Origin: Candidatus Leptovillus gracilis
GTDB lineage: Bacteria; Chloroflexota; Anaerolineae; Promineifilales; Promineifilaceae
Assembly: GCA_016716065.1 (NCBI GenBank)
Contig: JADJXA010000011.1
Coordinates: forward strand, 146,386 to 210,385
DNA: 64,000 nucleotides
Reading direction: 5' to 3'
Below, in pieces: positions 43,818 to 53,096 of the stretch; within the stretch, counting starts at the first letter, position 1, and every line of letters begins with the position of its first letter. Made by a program: the position numbers and the translations under genes. A model generated the notes under the pieces. The model did no database searches. It saw only the letters and a program-made list of their open reading frames with translations, and was not told the origin of the DNA.

Positions 43818-44434
43818 TTATCAAACGCTTCATAATTTTCAAACCCCACGCTGCGCAGCAGCACCGGCAGCAAAGTAGACATAATACGGTCGGGCGTTGG
43901 TTCGCCGGTGTAGACCCAGCGAATCACAATGCCATAAATTGCGCCCATCCAGGCATAGGCCACGACCTCGGTGTCCACCGGCGGGATGTCGCCGACTTCG
44001 ATGGCTTCTTGCAGGTAGGTTTCGATCAGGTGGGCGAAGCGGTCGTTGACCTCGTTGCGCTTGTTCTCGAAGGGCGCGCCCAGGCCAACGGCCTGCACCA
44101 GCAGCACTTTGGCCGGCCGCCGATACTTGCCGAACGTGTCCAGGGTGGTTGCCAGCGCCAACCGCACGCGGGCAATGCCCTTCGCCTCTGGCTCGATAGC
44201 CTCAGTGACGCGCCGCTCTAACAAATCGGCAAACTGGTCTACCAGGGCCAGGAAGAGGCGCTCCTTGTTGGGGAAGTGGAAGTAAATGGAGCCTTTGGAG
44301 GTATGCGACTCTTCGACAATCTCGTCCAGGCGGGTGTCGTGGTAGCCCTTATGGGCAAAAATGTTCAGCGCCGCGTCTAAAATGCGTTCGCGAGTGCTTT
44401 CCGGATCACGGGAAGAGGAAGTATTTTCGGTCAT
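43676..44434 (-). CDS. TetR family transcriptional regulator
   Basis: A 252-residue regulator with an N-terminal TetR DNA-binding domain (TRERILDAALNIFAHKGYHDTRLDEI, then TSKGSIYFHFPNKERLFLALV). The ligand domain resembles fatty-acid-type TetR_C. From about residue 205 (LARGKRP onward) the sequence is basic and unlike the family, because it reads through the menF start region; the last 45 residues are probably not functional. The ATG at MTENTSSS is preferred to a TTG further up. An imperfect palindrome 14 bases upstream may be its operator. It is first in the men gene group and may control it. Confidence 0.88.
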   Translation of the reverse strand: MTENTSSSRDPESTRERILDAALNIFAHKGYHDTRLDEIVEESHTSKGSIYFHFPNKERLFLALVDQFADLLERRVTEAIEPEAKGIARVRLALATTLDTFGKYRRPAKVLLVQAVGLGAPFENKRNEVNDRFAHLIETYLQEAIEVGDIPPVDTEVVAYAWMGAIYGIVIRWVYTGEPTPDRIMSTLLPVLLRSVGFENYEAFDKWQLARGKRPTMRGRGMTRLVNRQPPIGNRWRRSAWSLTACPFQGCR

Positions 44435-44447
44435 GGGGGAGTTATAG

Positions 44448-44461
44448 ACTGACTGGTCGGT
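44448..44461. promoter_or_regulatory. Candidate TetR operator
   Basis: ACTGACTGGTCGGT, an imperfect palindrome (ten of 14 positions symmetric) of the ACCGACCAGTCGGT type seen upstream of many TetR genes, just before the regulator start. Confidence 0.5.
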
Positions 44462-44465
44462 TTTG

Positions 44466-44552
44466 TCAATTGTCAATGGTTAATAGTCAATAGCCAATTG
44501 CCAACCGTTAAAAATTGATCATTGGCTATTGACCATTGACCATTGACCATTA
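44466..44552. repeat. Heptamer hairpin TCAATGG/CCATTGA
   Basis: GTCAATAG/GTCAATGG units, a 12-base centre, then three ACCATTG units complementary to them, between the TetR gene and the acetyltransferase stop; it may end that transcript. Confidence 0.85.
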
Positions 44553-45617
44553 TTCCTTCAGTCTGCCCATAAAGTGGCTGTCTGCCCAACGGCCGTCGCC
44601 GAAGCTGTGGTAGCGGCGAGTGCCTTCGATTGCAAAGCCGAATTTCTGGTAGAGGCGGACGGCGATGGGATTGTCTACATTAACGTCCAATTCCACGCGC
44701 CGCAAATCCAGCCAGTTGTCGGCGATGTCCAAAATGGCGGTCATCAGGCGGCTGCCGATGCCCAGGCCCCAATAATCAGGGCTGACAGCCATGCCCAGAC
44801 CGGCGCTGTGAATCAGGCGCGGGTTTTGGTCTTGGAAGATTGTCGTCATGCCGATGACACGGCCGTTATCTTCGGCGACCAACCGATGTAGACCAGGCGG
44901 CGGCGCTTCGCCAATCCGCTGGCGGGTGGCCCAAATTTCCTGGCTCGGAATCTGTAACGTCGTTCGGGCTACCAGCGGATCGCGCCACAGGGCGTTGGCC
45001 CCGGCCACGTCGTCGGGGTGTGCGGGGCGGATGATCACGCCTGTCGCTCCACTGGCGTTTCGCGGGGTTGGTCGGGCAAGGGGCGCTGTCGCCGACTGCG
45101 GCGGGTAAGGTGGTTTCAGGCGGGCATAGAGGCATATGTCGTGGTAACGGCCGTTGCCAAACCCCGCCTGCCGCTTAATCCCCTCCTGTTCAAAGCCAAA
45201 TTTTCGGGCCATATGGTTCATGGCGGCATTGTCCACAAAGGTTTGCAGTTCCAGCCGCCAGAGATTGAGCCAATTCTCGGCCAGGTCCAGCAGCACGCCA
45301 AACAGGTGCGTGCCCACGCCTTGTCCCCAATAATCGGGATGCACATAAATGCCCGGTTCGCCGGTGTGGCGCAGCCGCAGGCGCTGATTTTGGCGCAGCA
45401 AACCATACGCCACTACCTGCCCGTCTAACACGCTCACCACCCGGTGCAGGCCGGCCTTCGCTGTCTGAAACGATTCTTGTGTATGGCTGTATTCGGTCGT
45501 GTAAAGATGCAGCCCGTTCGCCGCCACCCGCGGATGGCTCATGATGGCGTGCAGCGCCGGAATATCATCTGGGTGAACGGAACGAACGTGAGGTTGGGGG
45601 GAGGGGTTTGTATTCAT
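44550..45617 (-). CDS. Tandem GNAT acetyltransferase
   Basis: A 355-residue protein with two GNAT domains from duplication. The first half has YVHPDYWGQGVGTHLFGVLL and the second AVSPDYWGLGIGSRLMTAIL, both acetyl-CoA pyrophosphate loops; each domain ends with a FVDNAAMNHMARKFGFEQEG or VDNPIAVRLYQKFGFAIEG motif. The halves are joined by a Pro/Ala linker. An N-acetyltransferase of unknown substrate. The start MNTNPSP is used; an earlier frame reads through CTCTAG repeats (RARARARES) and is rejected. Confidence 0.88.
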   Translation of the reverse strand: MNTNPSPQPHVRSVHPDDIPALHAIMSHPRVAANGLHLYTTEYSHTQESFQTAKAGLHRVVSVLDGQVVAYGLLRQNQRLRLRHTGEPGIYVHPDYWGQGVGTHLFGVLLDLAENWLNLWRLELQTFVDNAAMNHMARKFGFEQEGIKRQAGFGNGRYHDICLYARLKPPYPPQSATAPLARPTPRNASGATGVIIRPAHPDDVAGANALWRDPLVARTTLQIPSQEIWATRQRIGEAPPPGLHRLVAEDNGRVIGMTTIFQDQNPRLIHSAGLGMAVSPDYWGLGIGSRLMTAILDIADNWLDLRRVELDVNVDNPIAVRLYQKFGFAIEGTRRYHSFGDGRWADSHFMGRLKE

Positions 45618-45646
45618 AGTTTTTGCGGATAGAGGGTAGAGCGATT

Positions 45647-45675
45647 CTCTAGCTCTAGCTCTAGCTCTAGCTCTA
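45647..45675. repeat. Hexamer repeat CTCTAG
   Basis: About five tandem CTCTAG units spanning the end of the hydrolase gene and the gap to the acetyltransferase. The unit is six bases, unlike the more frequent seven. Confidence 0.9.
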
Positions 45676-46446
45676 CACTCCAAGAAATGCTTTCACCTGG
45701 GCGATGAACAGGTCTGGCTGGTCGTCGTGGATGGGGTGGCCGCTGTGGGGGATGATTTCTAAACGGCCGCTGCCCAATCTTGCCACCAACCGCGTCACAT
45801 CGTCCAGGGTATTACCCACTTCGCCATCGCCGTTCAGCAGCAGGACCGGGCAGCGCACCTGCGCCGCTTCGGCCAGGCAAATGTTGCCACCGCGCGCAAA
45901 AATGGCCGCCGCCGCTTCATTCCAGCCGCAAATCATCGGCTCCACCTGCGCCGCGCCGTGGCGGGCGGCAATTTGCTGCTGCCACTGGCCCCAATGGGGT
46001 TTAGCCGGCACGGGCACGCGCGCTTTCACGGCGTTTAGCATGGCTTGGGAGATGACGCCGGACACGCCCCAGGCGACAACTCCGGCCACCAGTTCCGGGT
46101 ATGTGGCGGCCAGCAGGATGGCGCTTTCCGCCCCATCGCTGAAGCCCATTACCACGACCGGGCCGCAGTTAACATGGCGCAGCAGGGCGGCCATGTCGTC
46201 GGCGTCGCGCTGGTAAAAGTCGGGCGGGAAGTCGCGCGGGGGCGGCTGGCTGGCGCCATAGCCGCGCAAATCGGGGGCGATGACCCGGGTGTGGGTTTGC
46301 AGCGTGTCTATCAGCCAGCCTAAATGGGCGCGGGCGGTACCGGTGAAGCCGTGCATGAGGAGTAACGGCCGTCCCGCGCCTATATCCACATACGCCAGTG
46401 TCGCCCCGTCTGGCAACATGATCTTGTGCTGCTGTGTTTGAATCAT
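45673..46446 (-). CDS. Alpha/beta hydrolase
   Basis: A 257-residue alpha/beta hydrolase: LLLMHGFTGTARAHLGWLI (oxyanion loop), VVVMGFSDGAESAILLA (nucleophile Ser), a GDGEVGNTLDDV loop with acid candidate and SGHPIHDDQPD (His). The start at MIQTQQHK is used. It is a close relative in sequence style to MenH but lies outside the men group; it could be a peroxidase or esterase type. It lies seven bases after the MscS gene stop. Confidence 0.85.
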   Translation of the reverse strand: MIQTQQHKIMLPDGATLAYVDIGAGRPLLLMHGFTGTARAHLGWLIDTLQTHTRVIAPDLRGYGASQPPPRDFPPDFYQRDADDMAALLRHVNCGPVVVMGFSDGAESAILLAATYPELVAGVVAWGVSGVISQAMLNAVKARVPVPAKPHWGQWQQQIAARHGAAQVEPMICGWNEAAAAIFARGGNICLAEAAQVRCPVLLLNGDGEVGNTLDDVTRLVARLGSGRLEIIPHSGHPIHDDQPDLFIAQVKAFLGV

Positions 46447-46453
46447 ATTGGGT

Positions 46454-47824
46454 TTAGTCTGTATCTGGTGGAGCCTGATGCGTCCGTCCGTGCATCGTCT
46501 GGGCCAATCCTTCCCACCCCTCACGCAGATTCAGATCTCGCTGCGGGAAGGGAATGGTAATCCCATTGTCGGCCATGGCGTTCCAAACCATAAAGTTCAG
46601 ATCAGACAACACAATCCGGCGCTGCCAGGGGTCATCTATCCAGGCCGCCAGGGTGAAATCCAGCGAGAAATCGCTGAACCCATCAAAAAAAACGACGGGT
46701 GGGGGTTCGGTGCGTACCAGGCCGTGTTCGACGGCCGTTTCCAGCAAAATTTGGCGCACGCGCTGAGGGTCGCTGTCGTAGCTGACGCCGATGGGCAGAA
46801 GAACGCGCCCAAACAAGTTTGATTTGGTGTATGTGGTTAACTGCGAATTCAAGAACATCTCGTTGGGCACGATAATCTCGGAATCAATGGTGCGGATGCT
46901 GGTAGCACGGATATTAAGCTGCTGCACGATGCCCAGTTGATTGTTAATCTCAATCATGTCGCCCGGCCGCAAAGATTGCTCGAACAGCAGCAAAATGCCG
47001 CTCATAAAATTGGCGATCACCTGCTGTAAACCAAAACCGATGCCAACCGTCAACCCCGTGCCGATCAGCGCCAGCGAGGTCAGGTCAACACCTAAAACGC
47101 CAAAAACGACCAGCACGGCGGCAATTTTAAAGCTGTAGCGAACGATGGTGAGGATGGAATTGGCGATGCCCATGTTGGCCTGGGTGCGCGGCAAAATCAC
47201 CTTTTGCAGCGCCTCCACAATAAGCCAACTGACAATGGTGAAGGAGTAGAACCAGAGAACGGCCGTCAACAGCCGTCCCAGGGTAATCTGGGCATTAAGA
47301 ACATTGACAATCTCAATACTCAGAATACCCGGCAAATCTATGAACTGGTTCAGAAAGACGTAACCCGGCAGCAAGACGAAAAGGGGGATGAGGATGCGGG
47401 AACGGACGGCCTCGACACGCTCTTGGGAAAACCAGAGGTCCAGCAGCCCCATAATGATCTCGTAGACCAGCAGAATCCAAAAAATGGCGGCGGCATTTTG
47501 AATGAGGCCGGCCGGAAACTGCCAACGACCAAACAGCCAGACGATGATAGGGACCAGAAGCAAACCGGTGATTGGGAAGTAGAGCCACTTAATAACCATC
47601 AGCAGGCGGTAAAAACGGCTTTTACGCTGCTTGATCAATCGGGCGTCTAGCATTTGTGCCACTTTGGGGTGTACAAAAGCGTTGATGAGCCGGTTGATGA
47701 GCCAGGCGATCAGGAAAATCGCCACAATAGCGGCGATTTGCCGCTGCACCACCGGGCGAGACAGCAAAACCGCAAAAATCTGAAACTGCTTTACGATGAT
47801 GTCAATTCGCGGATCGTCGAGCAT
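46454..47824 (-). CDS. MscS-type mechanosensitive channel
   Basis: A 456-residue membrane channel. Five or more hydrophobic segments precede the pore-lining helix and beta domain: GTGLTVGIGFGLQQVIANF is the TM3 pore helix, ILLLFEQSLRPGDMIEI begins the beta domain, and IRATSIRTIDSEIIVPNEMF is the MscS signature. An extra N-terminal membrane region (about 200 residues) makes it longer than E. coli MscS. It would release solutes under hypo-osmotic shock. It is 13 bases from the solute-binding gene upstream, on the same strand. Confidence 0.92.
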   Translation of the reverse strand: MLDDPRIDIIVKQFQIFAVLLSRPVVQRQIAAIVAIFLIAWLINRLINAFVHPKVAQMLDARLIKQRKSRFYRLLMVIKWLYFPITGLLLVPIIVWLFGRWQFPAGLIQNAAAIFWILLVYEIIMGLLDLWFSQERVEAVRSRILIPLFVLLPGYVFLNQFIDLPGILSIEIVNVLNAQITLGRLLTAVLWFYSFTIVSWLIVEALQKVILPRTQANMGIANSILTIVRYSFKIAAVLVVFGVLGVDLTSLALIGTGLTVGIGFGLQQVIANFMSGILLLFEQSLRPGDMIEINNQLGIVQQLNIRATSIRTIDSEIIVPNEMFLNSQLTTYTKSNLFGRVLLPIGVSYDSDPQRVRQILLETAVEHGLVRTEPPPVVFFDGFSDFSLDFTLAAWIDDPWQRRIVLSDLNFMVWNAMADNGITIPFPQRDLNLREGWEGLAQTMHGRTHQAPPDTD

Positions 47825-47837
47825 AAGATATTTTACC

Positions 47838-50201
47838 TTAAGGTGACTGGTCCTGACATAGTGCGGGCAAATCGGTCGTTTCTACGGCAAACCCATTGGC
47901 CCTATCCACAGAAATCGTGAAATCGCAGGCAATCGCCAATGGCGATTTTTCCCCGGCCAGGAGTTCCTGGTATACCTCATCGCCGTAGGTGAGAACGGCC
48001 GTTAACTCGGCGACATTCGGCGGCGTGAAAGCGCTGTTCACCCGGCGCAGCAAGCTAGAAATGATCGGCGCATTCTCGGCGCTGACGTTAACGTTCACTG
48101 GGACCAGCCGCGTCTGTTCCATCAAGTAAGTCTGATTGGCGGCATTGGTGGCAAACTCCGCAAACGAAAGCGCCAGGGCTTGCTGGTCTGGGAACGAATC
48201 GGCCTTCATGAAAAATGCGGTTGTTTGCAGCCAGGGGCGCGCCTCACCGCCTGGCCCAGCCGGAAGCTGCGCCACCCCCAGGTTGGCGTTGTCCATTGTC
48301 TGTTCGAGTACCCCCAGAACAGATGTTGGCCCCACCAACATGGCCGTTTCGCCGTTGGTAAACGCCACTTGCAGCCGCGCCGGATTATCATCCAAAAGAA
48401 CCAATGATTCCGCTTGCAGGTCGCTGAGCCATGTCAACCAGTCCACAAATCCCGTTTCTACCAGCGTCAGGCGGAAATCTTCGCTGAATAATTGGCTGCC
48501 AAAAGTTGTCGCTCCCCAATAGGTCTCGATAAAACTGACTGGCAGGGCGATGCCGGCGCTTTGCGCCTGCTGCGCCAATTCGTCCAGCGTAAGTGGCGGA
48601 TCGCTGATCTGCGTGCGGTTGAAATAGAGTACGTTGAAGTCTAGCCAATAAGGCAGCCCATACAATTCGGATTGATATTCGAGGGTATTGAGGGCGGCAG
48701 GGATGAAGCGCTGTCGGGTTTCTGCGGCGATGTCGTTTGTGATGGGCTGAATGGTTTGCGCCTCGATGAGCGGCAGCAGCCAGGCGCTTGAACCGAGGAG
48801 CAGGTCGGGTAGGCTGCTGCTGCTGGCGCCTGAAGCTGTAAAAAGATCAAGCAATTCGTCTTCTGGAATCTCGGTGACCAGGATGCGTACATTGGGGCAG
48901 TTGGCCTGATAATCGGCCACAAATTTCTCCAGAGCGGCTGCCAAACGGCCGTTCCATGGATGCCAGATACGCAAGACACCCTCTGTCTGGCAGATTCTTG
49001 GCGGCGCAGTCACGGCGGCAAACCCATGGGCGCTGTTGACCTCGTTGACCAGCGTGTTGGTGGCTGCCAGCACATCCGCCGCGCCCGCCAGGACCGCCCG
49101 ATAGAGATTATCACCCTGAGAGACGACCATGTTTTTTTGGGGCAGGTTGGATACGGCAACGGCCGTGCGCGCCTGGGCAGCAAAACCTGCTTCGGCCGGG
49201 TGCAGCCGTCGGTCCACCTGGACGGTCCGGTTGGCCGGAACCCGGCTCAGATCGCGCAGCAGCGTGGTTGCCTGATTGCTGTTAGTGAGATAGCTCGCCA
49301 GCAGCAGCGCGCTTTCTGTCTGCTGCGCGTGTGAGGCGGGGTTGAAATAAATTGCCTCCAAGTCTAGCAGAGGACCAGATGGTCCCACAGGGCCAGATGG
49401 CAGCGGGACCACCGAGACGTTGTCCGTGCCCAGCGCTTCTCGCGCTGCCGCCAGGTCGTCGGGAGTGCCGGTGTAATAGGCTGCCTTGCCTGAGAAAAAC
49501 AGTTCCCGCAAGCTGGCGCTGTCCCGACTCAGGACCATGCCAGGGGCGCTTTGGGCGTTTTGCAGCCAGAGCAGCCAGTTGGTGAAGCCGCCTTCGTCTA
49601 AAACTACGCGCCCTGTCTCGTCGAACACACGGCCGCCGAAGGCTTGAATACCCCAAAATGCGGGCAGAAAATTAGCGTCCATAGCGATGGTACGGCCGTC
49701 GGCGGCTTGCGCCAGCCACTCGTCCAAATTCGCTGCTGGGGTACTCACCTGGGTGGTATTAAAATAAAGGGCTGCCGGTCGCAGGGCCAATGGCAGCCCA
49801 TATAAACCATCCTTATAAGTCATCGTGCCGATGGCGCGGGAAAAATAATCTTCGGTTTGTGGTTCAAACGGCTGTACATCCAAAATGAGTCCCTGGTCGG
49901 CCAGTGGCACAAGCCACTCGCTCGGACCTATGAAAACATCTGGTCCCAGCCCTAGTCTGGCCGCCTGCTCATACTGCTGGTAAAGATTCTCCGGCGGTAT
50001 CGCCTGGCTGATCACCGTTACGTTGGGATGAATTTCGTTAAATTTCTGCAAGATGCCGGCCATCGTATCGGCCTCGGCGGCCGTCCAACTATGCCAGAGC
50101 AAAATCCGACCTCGGCCGTTAGGCAGGGCATCCGTGGACCGGCAGCCAGCCAACAGGATAAACAATAGGAAAAGGGATAACTTAGCCGTTAGCAATTTCA
50201 T
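47838..50201 (-). CDS. Lipoprotein with two fused solute-binding domains
   Basis: A 787-residue lipoprotein: signal peptide and lipobox LLAGC with Cys20. Two family-1 extracellular solute-binding domains follow. The first (about 33-400) has ILLWHSWTAAEADTMAGIL and LGPDVFIGPSEWLVPL; the second (about 420-787) repeats VLRIWHPWNGRLAAALEKF and LPDLLLGSSAWLLPLI. They look like a duplication of one domain. Such proteins normally deliver sugars to ABC permeases, but no permease or ATPase is nearby. It might serve a distant transporter or be a sensor. Confidence 0.88.
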   Translation of the reverse strand: MKLLTAKLSLFLLFILLAGCRSTDALPNGRGRILLWHSWTAAEADTMAGILQKFNEIHPNVTVISQAIPPENLYQQYEQAARLGLGPDVFIGPSEWLVPLADQGLILDVQPFEPQTEDYFSRAIGTMTYKDGLYGLPLALRPAALYFNTTQVSTPAANLDEWLAQAADGRTIAMDANFLPAFWGIQAFGGRVFDETGRVVLDEGGFTNWLLWLQNAQSAPGMVLSRDSASLRELFFSGKAAYYTGTPDDLAAAREALGTDNVSVVPLPSGPVGPSGPLLDLEAIYFNPASHAQQTESALLLASYLTNSNQATTLLRDLSRVPANRTVQVDRRLHPAEAGFAAQARTAVAVSNLPQKNMVVSQGDNLYRAVLAGAADVLAATNTLVNEVNSAHGFAAVTAPPRICQTEGVLRIWHPWNGRLAAALEKFVADYQANCPNVRILVTEIPEDELLDLFTASGASSSSLPDLLLGSSAWLLPLIEAQTIQPITNDIAAETRQRFIPAALNTLEYQSELYGLPYWLDFNVLYFNRTQISDPPLTLDELAQQAQSAGIALPVSFIETYWGATTFGSQLFSEDFRLTLVETGFVDWLTWLSDLQAESLVLLDDNPARLQVAFTNGETAMLVGPTSVLGVLEQTMDNANLGVAQLPAGPGGEARPWLQTTAFFMKADSFPDQQALALSFAEFATNAANQTYLMEQTRLVPVNVNVSAENAPIISSLLRRVNSAFTPPNVAELTAVLTYGDEVYQELLAGEKSPLAIACDFTISVDRANGFAVETTDLPALCQDQSP

Positions 50202-50535
50202 AACAAAAGGTTAACCAGAACTTAAACCACCACTCTTATAGTCATGTTGGCTTTGTGAAGAACAGGGAAAATTGATCCTGCCCGAAGTTCTACCTGATGA
50301 TACCTATGGTGAACAACAAAGAGCCAACAATCATACTGTAAAGTAGCCAATACATTTCGCCAATAGAATCTGGTACGCTTTTATAACTACTGGGGCAACT
50401 GGTACGTAATTGTCCATTAATAGATTCCGTACCAGATTGCCATTTCTCGCCCTAAGTGACTATCTAGAAATTACAGGGCCAAGATCGGACCAATCTTGGA
50501 GATTGGTCCAATCTAAAAAACAGGAAGTTACTCGT
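50202..50535. other. Intergenic region between divergent genes
   Basis: About 330 bases between two divergent genes. It has several GGTACG/CGTACC motifs (50370-50435) arranged as inverted repeats and the hairpin at 50487-50509. It should carry promoters for both genes. Confidence 0.6.
50487..50509. repeat. Hairpin before response regulator
   Basis: Arms GGACCAATCT and AGATTGGTCC with a three-base loop, 27 bases upstream of the response regulator start; could act as operator or RNA stem. Confidence 0.6.
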
Positions 50536-51012
50536 ATGAGGGACAGTTCTCATTTACACAGTGAACAAAAAATTCTCGTCGTGGATGACAATGACTATAC
50601 AGTGGTTATTTTGCGCCACGTTTTGAGCCGAGCCGGGTATCAGATCATGTCTGCCTCATCCGGTGAAGAAGCATTGGATTTAGTGCGCAAGGACGGGCTG
50701 CCCGATTTGGCGATAGTGGATTACCACATGTACCCTGGCATGTCTGGCTCTGAATTCTGCCGGGCGGTTCACCAGTTGGCTGATTTGCCAATTATTATGG
50801 TTACGGCCGTTCCCGATGAAAGTCTGGTTCATGCCGGATTGGACAACCATGTTGTTGATGTTATCTACAAACCTTTCAGCCCACCGGCGCTGGTGGCGCG
50901 GGTGGGCGAAGTGTTGGAATGCCAGGGCAAATTAAGTGCGCCGCCCTTTGCCCCGGCGGCGATTGCCCGTCCCCGGCCAACCAATCATCAATCGTCATAC
51001 GTCAGTCAATAA
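50536..51012 (+). CDS. Single-domain response regulator
   Basis: A 158-residue receiver-domain protein: acidic pair VVDDND, phospho-acceptor Asp in LAIVDYHMYPGMSG, conserved Thr/Ala in IIMVTAVPD and Lys in IYKPFSPPA. No output domain follows, only a Pro/Ala tail of about 25 residues, partly from heptamer repeats. The ATG before RDSSHLH has AGGAAG about nine bases upstream; a longer frame is less likely. It would be phosphorylated by an unidentified histidine kinase. Confidence 0.88.
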   Translation: MRDSSHLHSEQKILVVDDNDYTVVILRHVLSRAGYQIMSASSGEEALDLVRKDGLPDLAIVDYHMYPGMSGSEFCRAVHQLADLPIIMVTAVPDESLVHAGLDNHVVDVIYKPFSPPALVARVGEVLECQGKLSAPPFAPAAIARPRPTNHQSSYVSQ

Positions 51013-51031
51013 TTGACGCATGACGATTGAT
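50984..51031. repeat. Heptamer hairpin at response regulator end
   Basis: CAATCGTCATACGTCAGTCA followed by its near-complement across the stop codon, between two convergent genes; may serve as terminator. Confidence 0.75.
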
Positions 51032-51044
51032 AAAATCCCTCACC

Positions 51045-51527
51045 TTATTTCTCGATGATGCTCACTTTGGTCATCTTGTCGCCCTGGCGGATGGCGTTTA
51101 CCACATCCATACCGCTGGTCACTTTACCAAAAACGGTGTGTTTGCCGTTCAGGTGGGGCTGCGGCGAATGGGTGATGAAAAACTGGCTGCCATTTGTGCC
51201 AGGACCAGCATTGGCCATGGAAAGGACGCCCGTCTCGTGCTTGAGTGGGTTGCCGGCAAATTCGTCTTCAAAACGATAGCCTGGGCCGCCGCGGCCGGTC
51301 CCCGTCGGGTCGCCACCCTGAATCATAAAATTGCTGATGACCCGATGAAAGGTGACGCCATCATAAAAGCCATCTGTCGCTAAAAAGACGAAATTGTTGA
51401 CAGTTTTGGGCGCATATTGCGGGTACAACTCGATTTCGATGGTCCCCTTGTTGGTTTCCATGTTCACCACGTATGACTTCTTCGCGTCTATTTGCAGCGC
51501 CGGGGCGCTGCTCCATTGTTTGGTCAT
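51045..51527 (-). CDS. Peptidyl-prolyl cis-trans isomerase (cyclophilin)
   Basis: A 160-residue cytosolic cyclophilin. Motifs are TFHRVISNFMIQGGDP, FEDEF, LSMANAGPGTNGSQFFIT and HLNGKHTVFGKV, including the catalytic Arg of FHR and the substrate-pocket residues. No signal peptide. It assists proline-limited folding. It is convergent with the response regulator and downstream of the DEAD-box helicase by 73 bases. Confidence 0.95.
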   Translation of the reverse strand: MTKQWSSAPALQIDAKKSYVVNMETNKGTIEIELYPQYAPKTVNNFVFLATDGFYDGVTFHRVISNFMIQGGDPTGTGRGGPGYRFEDEFAGNPLKHETGVLSMANAGPGTNGSQFFITHSPQPHLNGKHTVFGKVTSGMDVVNAIRQGDKMTKVSIIEK

Positions 51528-51558
51528 GTAATACTCCTTTAGGTGCGTAATTTATTGG

Positions 51559-51590
51559 AACCTGACAGGTTGTCTCAGACTTGTCAGGTT
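51559..51590. repeat. Hairpin AACCTGACA
   Basis: Nine-base arms AACCTGACA and TGTCAGGTT with a 14-base loop between cyclophilin and helicase; same family as the hairpin at 29408-29444. Confidence 0.6.
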
Positions 51591-51599
51591 TGCAGTTGT

Positions 51600-53096
51600 T
51601 TATCGCCGCCGTGGACGGCGTTCTCGGCGGCCGCGATCTTCTTGTTTGTTGGCTTCTTTGCGTGGGGCGGGCGCTTCAACGGGTGTGGTCGCCGCGGTGA
51701 GCGTGTTCTGGTAGATGTCGTCCAGCAGCATGGCGATGAGTGACTGCCCTTCCAGGCTTTCGCCCAGGGTTTTGGCCAGGCCCAGGAAGCGGTGCAGCCG
51801 CTCTTTTTGCAGGTTGTCGCGCTGGCGCAGGCTGCCTTCCAACTGGGCGGTGAGGCGTTCGGCGACCAGGTTGGTGACATCTTCGTCGGTGGGCAACGGC
51901 CGTTCGGTTAAATCCACCCCATACTTGTCGCGGATCCGCTTCAACTTCACCTGCTCGGAAAAATCGCCCACCAGCGTGATGGCGACGCCGGCCGCGCCGG
52001 CCCGCCCGGTGCGCCCCGCGCGGTGGATGTACAATTCCGGGTCTTCCGGCACTTCATACTGCACCACATGCGACAATTCTGGCACATCAATACCCCGCGC
52101 CGCCACATCGGTTGTTATCAGCAGGCGCAGTTTCCCCTGGCGCACCCGGTCCATCACCTTCTCCCGCGCGCTTTGCTCCAGGTCAGACGACAACTCATCG
52201 GCGTCGTAGCCAAAGCGGCGCAGCACCGTGGTGACGTAGTTCACCCGCACTTTGGTGTTGCAGAAAATAAAAGCCGAGTCGGGATTTTCAACTTCGATCA
52301 GACGGACCAGGGCGCGGTCTTTTTCCAGCGCGGGTACGGTGTAATAGACGTGTTCCGTCTCGGCGACGTACATATTGTCGCTGCTCAGGCTGAGAAAATC
52401 CGGTTGGTGGAGGAATTGGCGGGCCAGACTTTGCACGGTGGGCGGGAAAGTGGCCGAAAACATAAAGCTGTCTACGCGCCGTTGGGGCAGGTAGGTCTGC
52501 AACTGGCGCATATCGGGGTAAAAGCCCATTGAAAGCAGGCGGTCGGCCTCATCAAAGATTAAAATTTGCAGCTCATCCAGGCTGAGATTGCGCCGCAGCA
52601 GGTGGTCCAGAATGCGCCCTGGCGTGCCCACCACCAGGTGTGCCCCTTTGCGAAAGGCGTCTAGCTGCACTTTATAGCTGCTGCCGCCATAGACAGCCAC
52701 GGCGTTGGCTCCGGAATCCCCGGCCAATGCGGCCGCTTCGTGGGCTACTTGCTGCGCCAGTTCCCGCGTGGGAACCAGGATGAGCGCCTGGCAGGTGGCC
52801 TGGAGGGAATTGATGCGCTCCAGGATGGGCAGCACGAAGGCCCCGGTTTTGCCACTGCCGGTGCGCGCCTGCACCATCAGGTCGCGGCCGGCCATGATGT
52901 AGGGCATGGCTTTGGCTTGCACCGGCATCAGGTCGGTCCAGCCGGCGCGGGCCATGGCTTCGCGCCAGGAATCGGGCAAGTCGGCGGCGCTGACTTCGGG
53001 TAAGGCGTTTTCGGGTTCGACGAGGTTTTTGTCGGGTGGTGGGGTGGATGGTGGGGGAGGGGAAACGGCCGTTTCCGGCGTTGGTTCGTTACTCAT
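51600..53096 (-). CDS. DEAD-box RNA helicase
   Basis: A 498-residue DEAD-box helicase. Q motif (DLMPVQAKAMP), Walker A ARTGSGKT at residues 77-84, DEAD at 182-185, SAT at 214-216 and HRAGRTGR in the second domain are all present. The N-terminus is a Pro/Glu-rich linker and the C-terminus is basic (RRERRPRRR), like cold-shock helicases that unwind mRNA or act in ribosome assembly. The start MSNEPTPETA has AAGGA seven bases upstream; the longer frame is rejected. Confidence 0.95.
   Translation of the reverse strand: MSNEPTPETAVSPPPPSTPPPDKNLVEPENALPEVSAADLPDSWREAMARAGWTDLMPVQAKAMPYIMAGRDLMVQARTGSGKTGAFVLPILERINSLQATCQALILVPTRELAQQVAHEAAALAGDSGANAVAVYGGSSYKVQLDAFRKGAHLVVGTPGRILDHLLRRNLSLDELQILIFDEADRLLSMGFYPDMRQLQTYLPQRRVDSFMFSATFPPTVQSLARQFLHQPDFLSLSSDNMYVAETEHVYYTVPALEKDRALVRLIEVENPDSAFIFCNTKVRVNYVTTVLRRFGYDADELSSDLEQSAREKVMDRVRQGKLRLLITTDVAARGIDVPELSHVVQYEVPEDPELYIHRAGRTGRAGAAGVAITLVGDFSEQVKLKRIRDKYGVDLTERPLPTDEDVTNLVAERLTAQLEGSLRQRDNLQKERLHRFLGLAKTLGESLEGQSLIAMLLDDIYQNTLTAATTPVEAPAPRKEANKQEDRGRRERRPRRR

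Noticed and set aside
46454..46822. Plus-strand small genes over MscS
   Set aside because: Overlap conserved MscS codons in antisense and lack ribosome sites.
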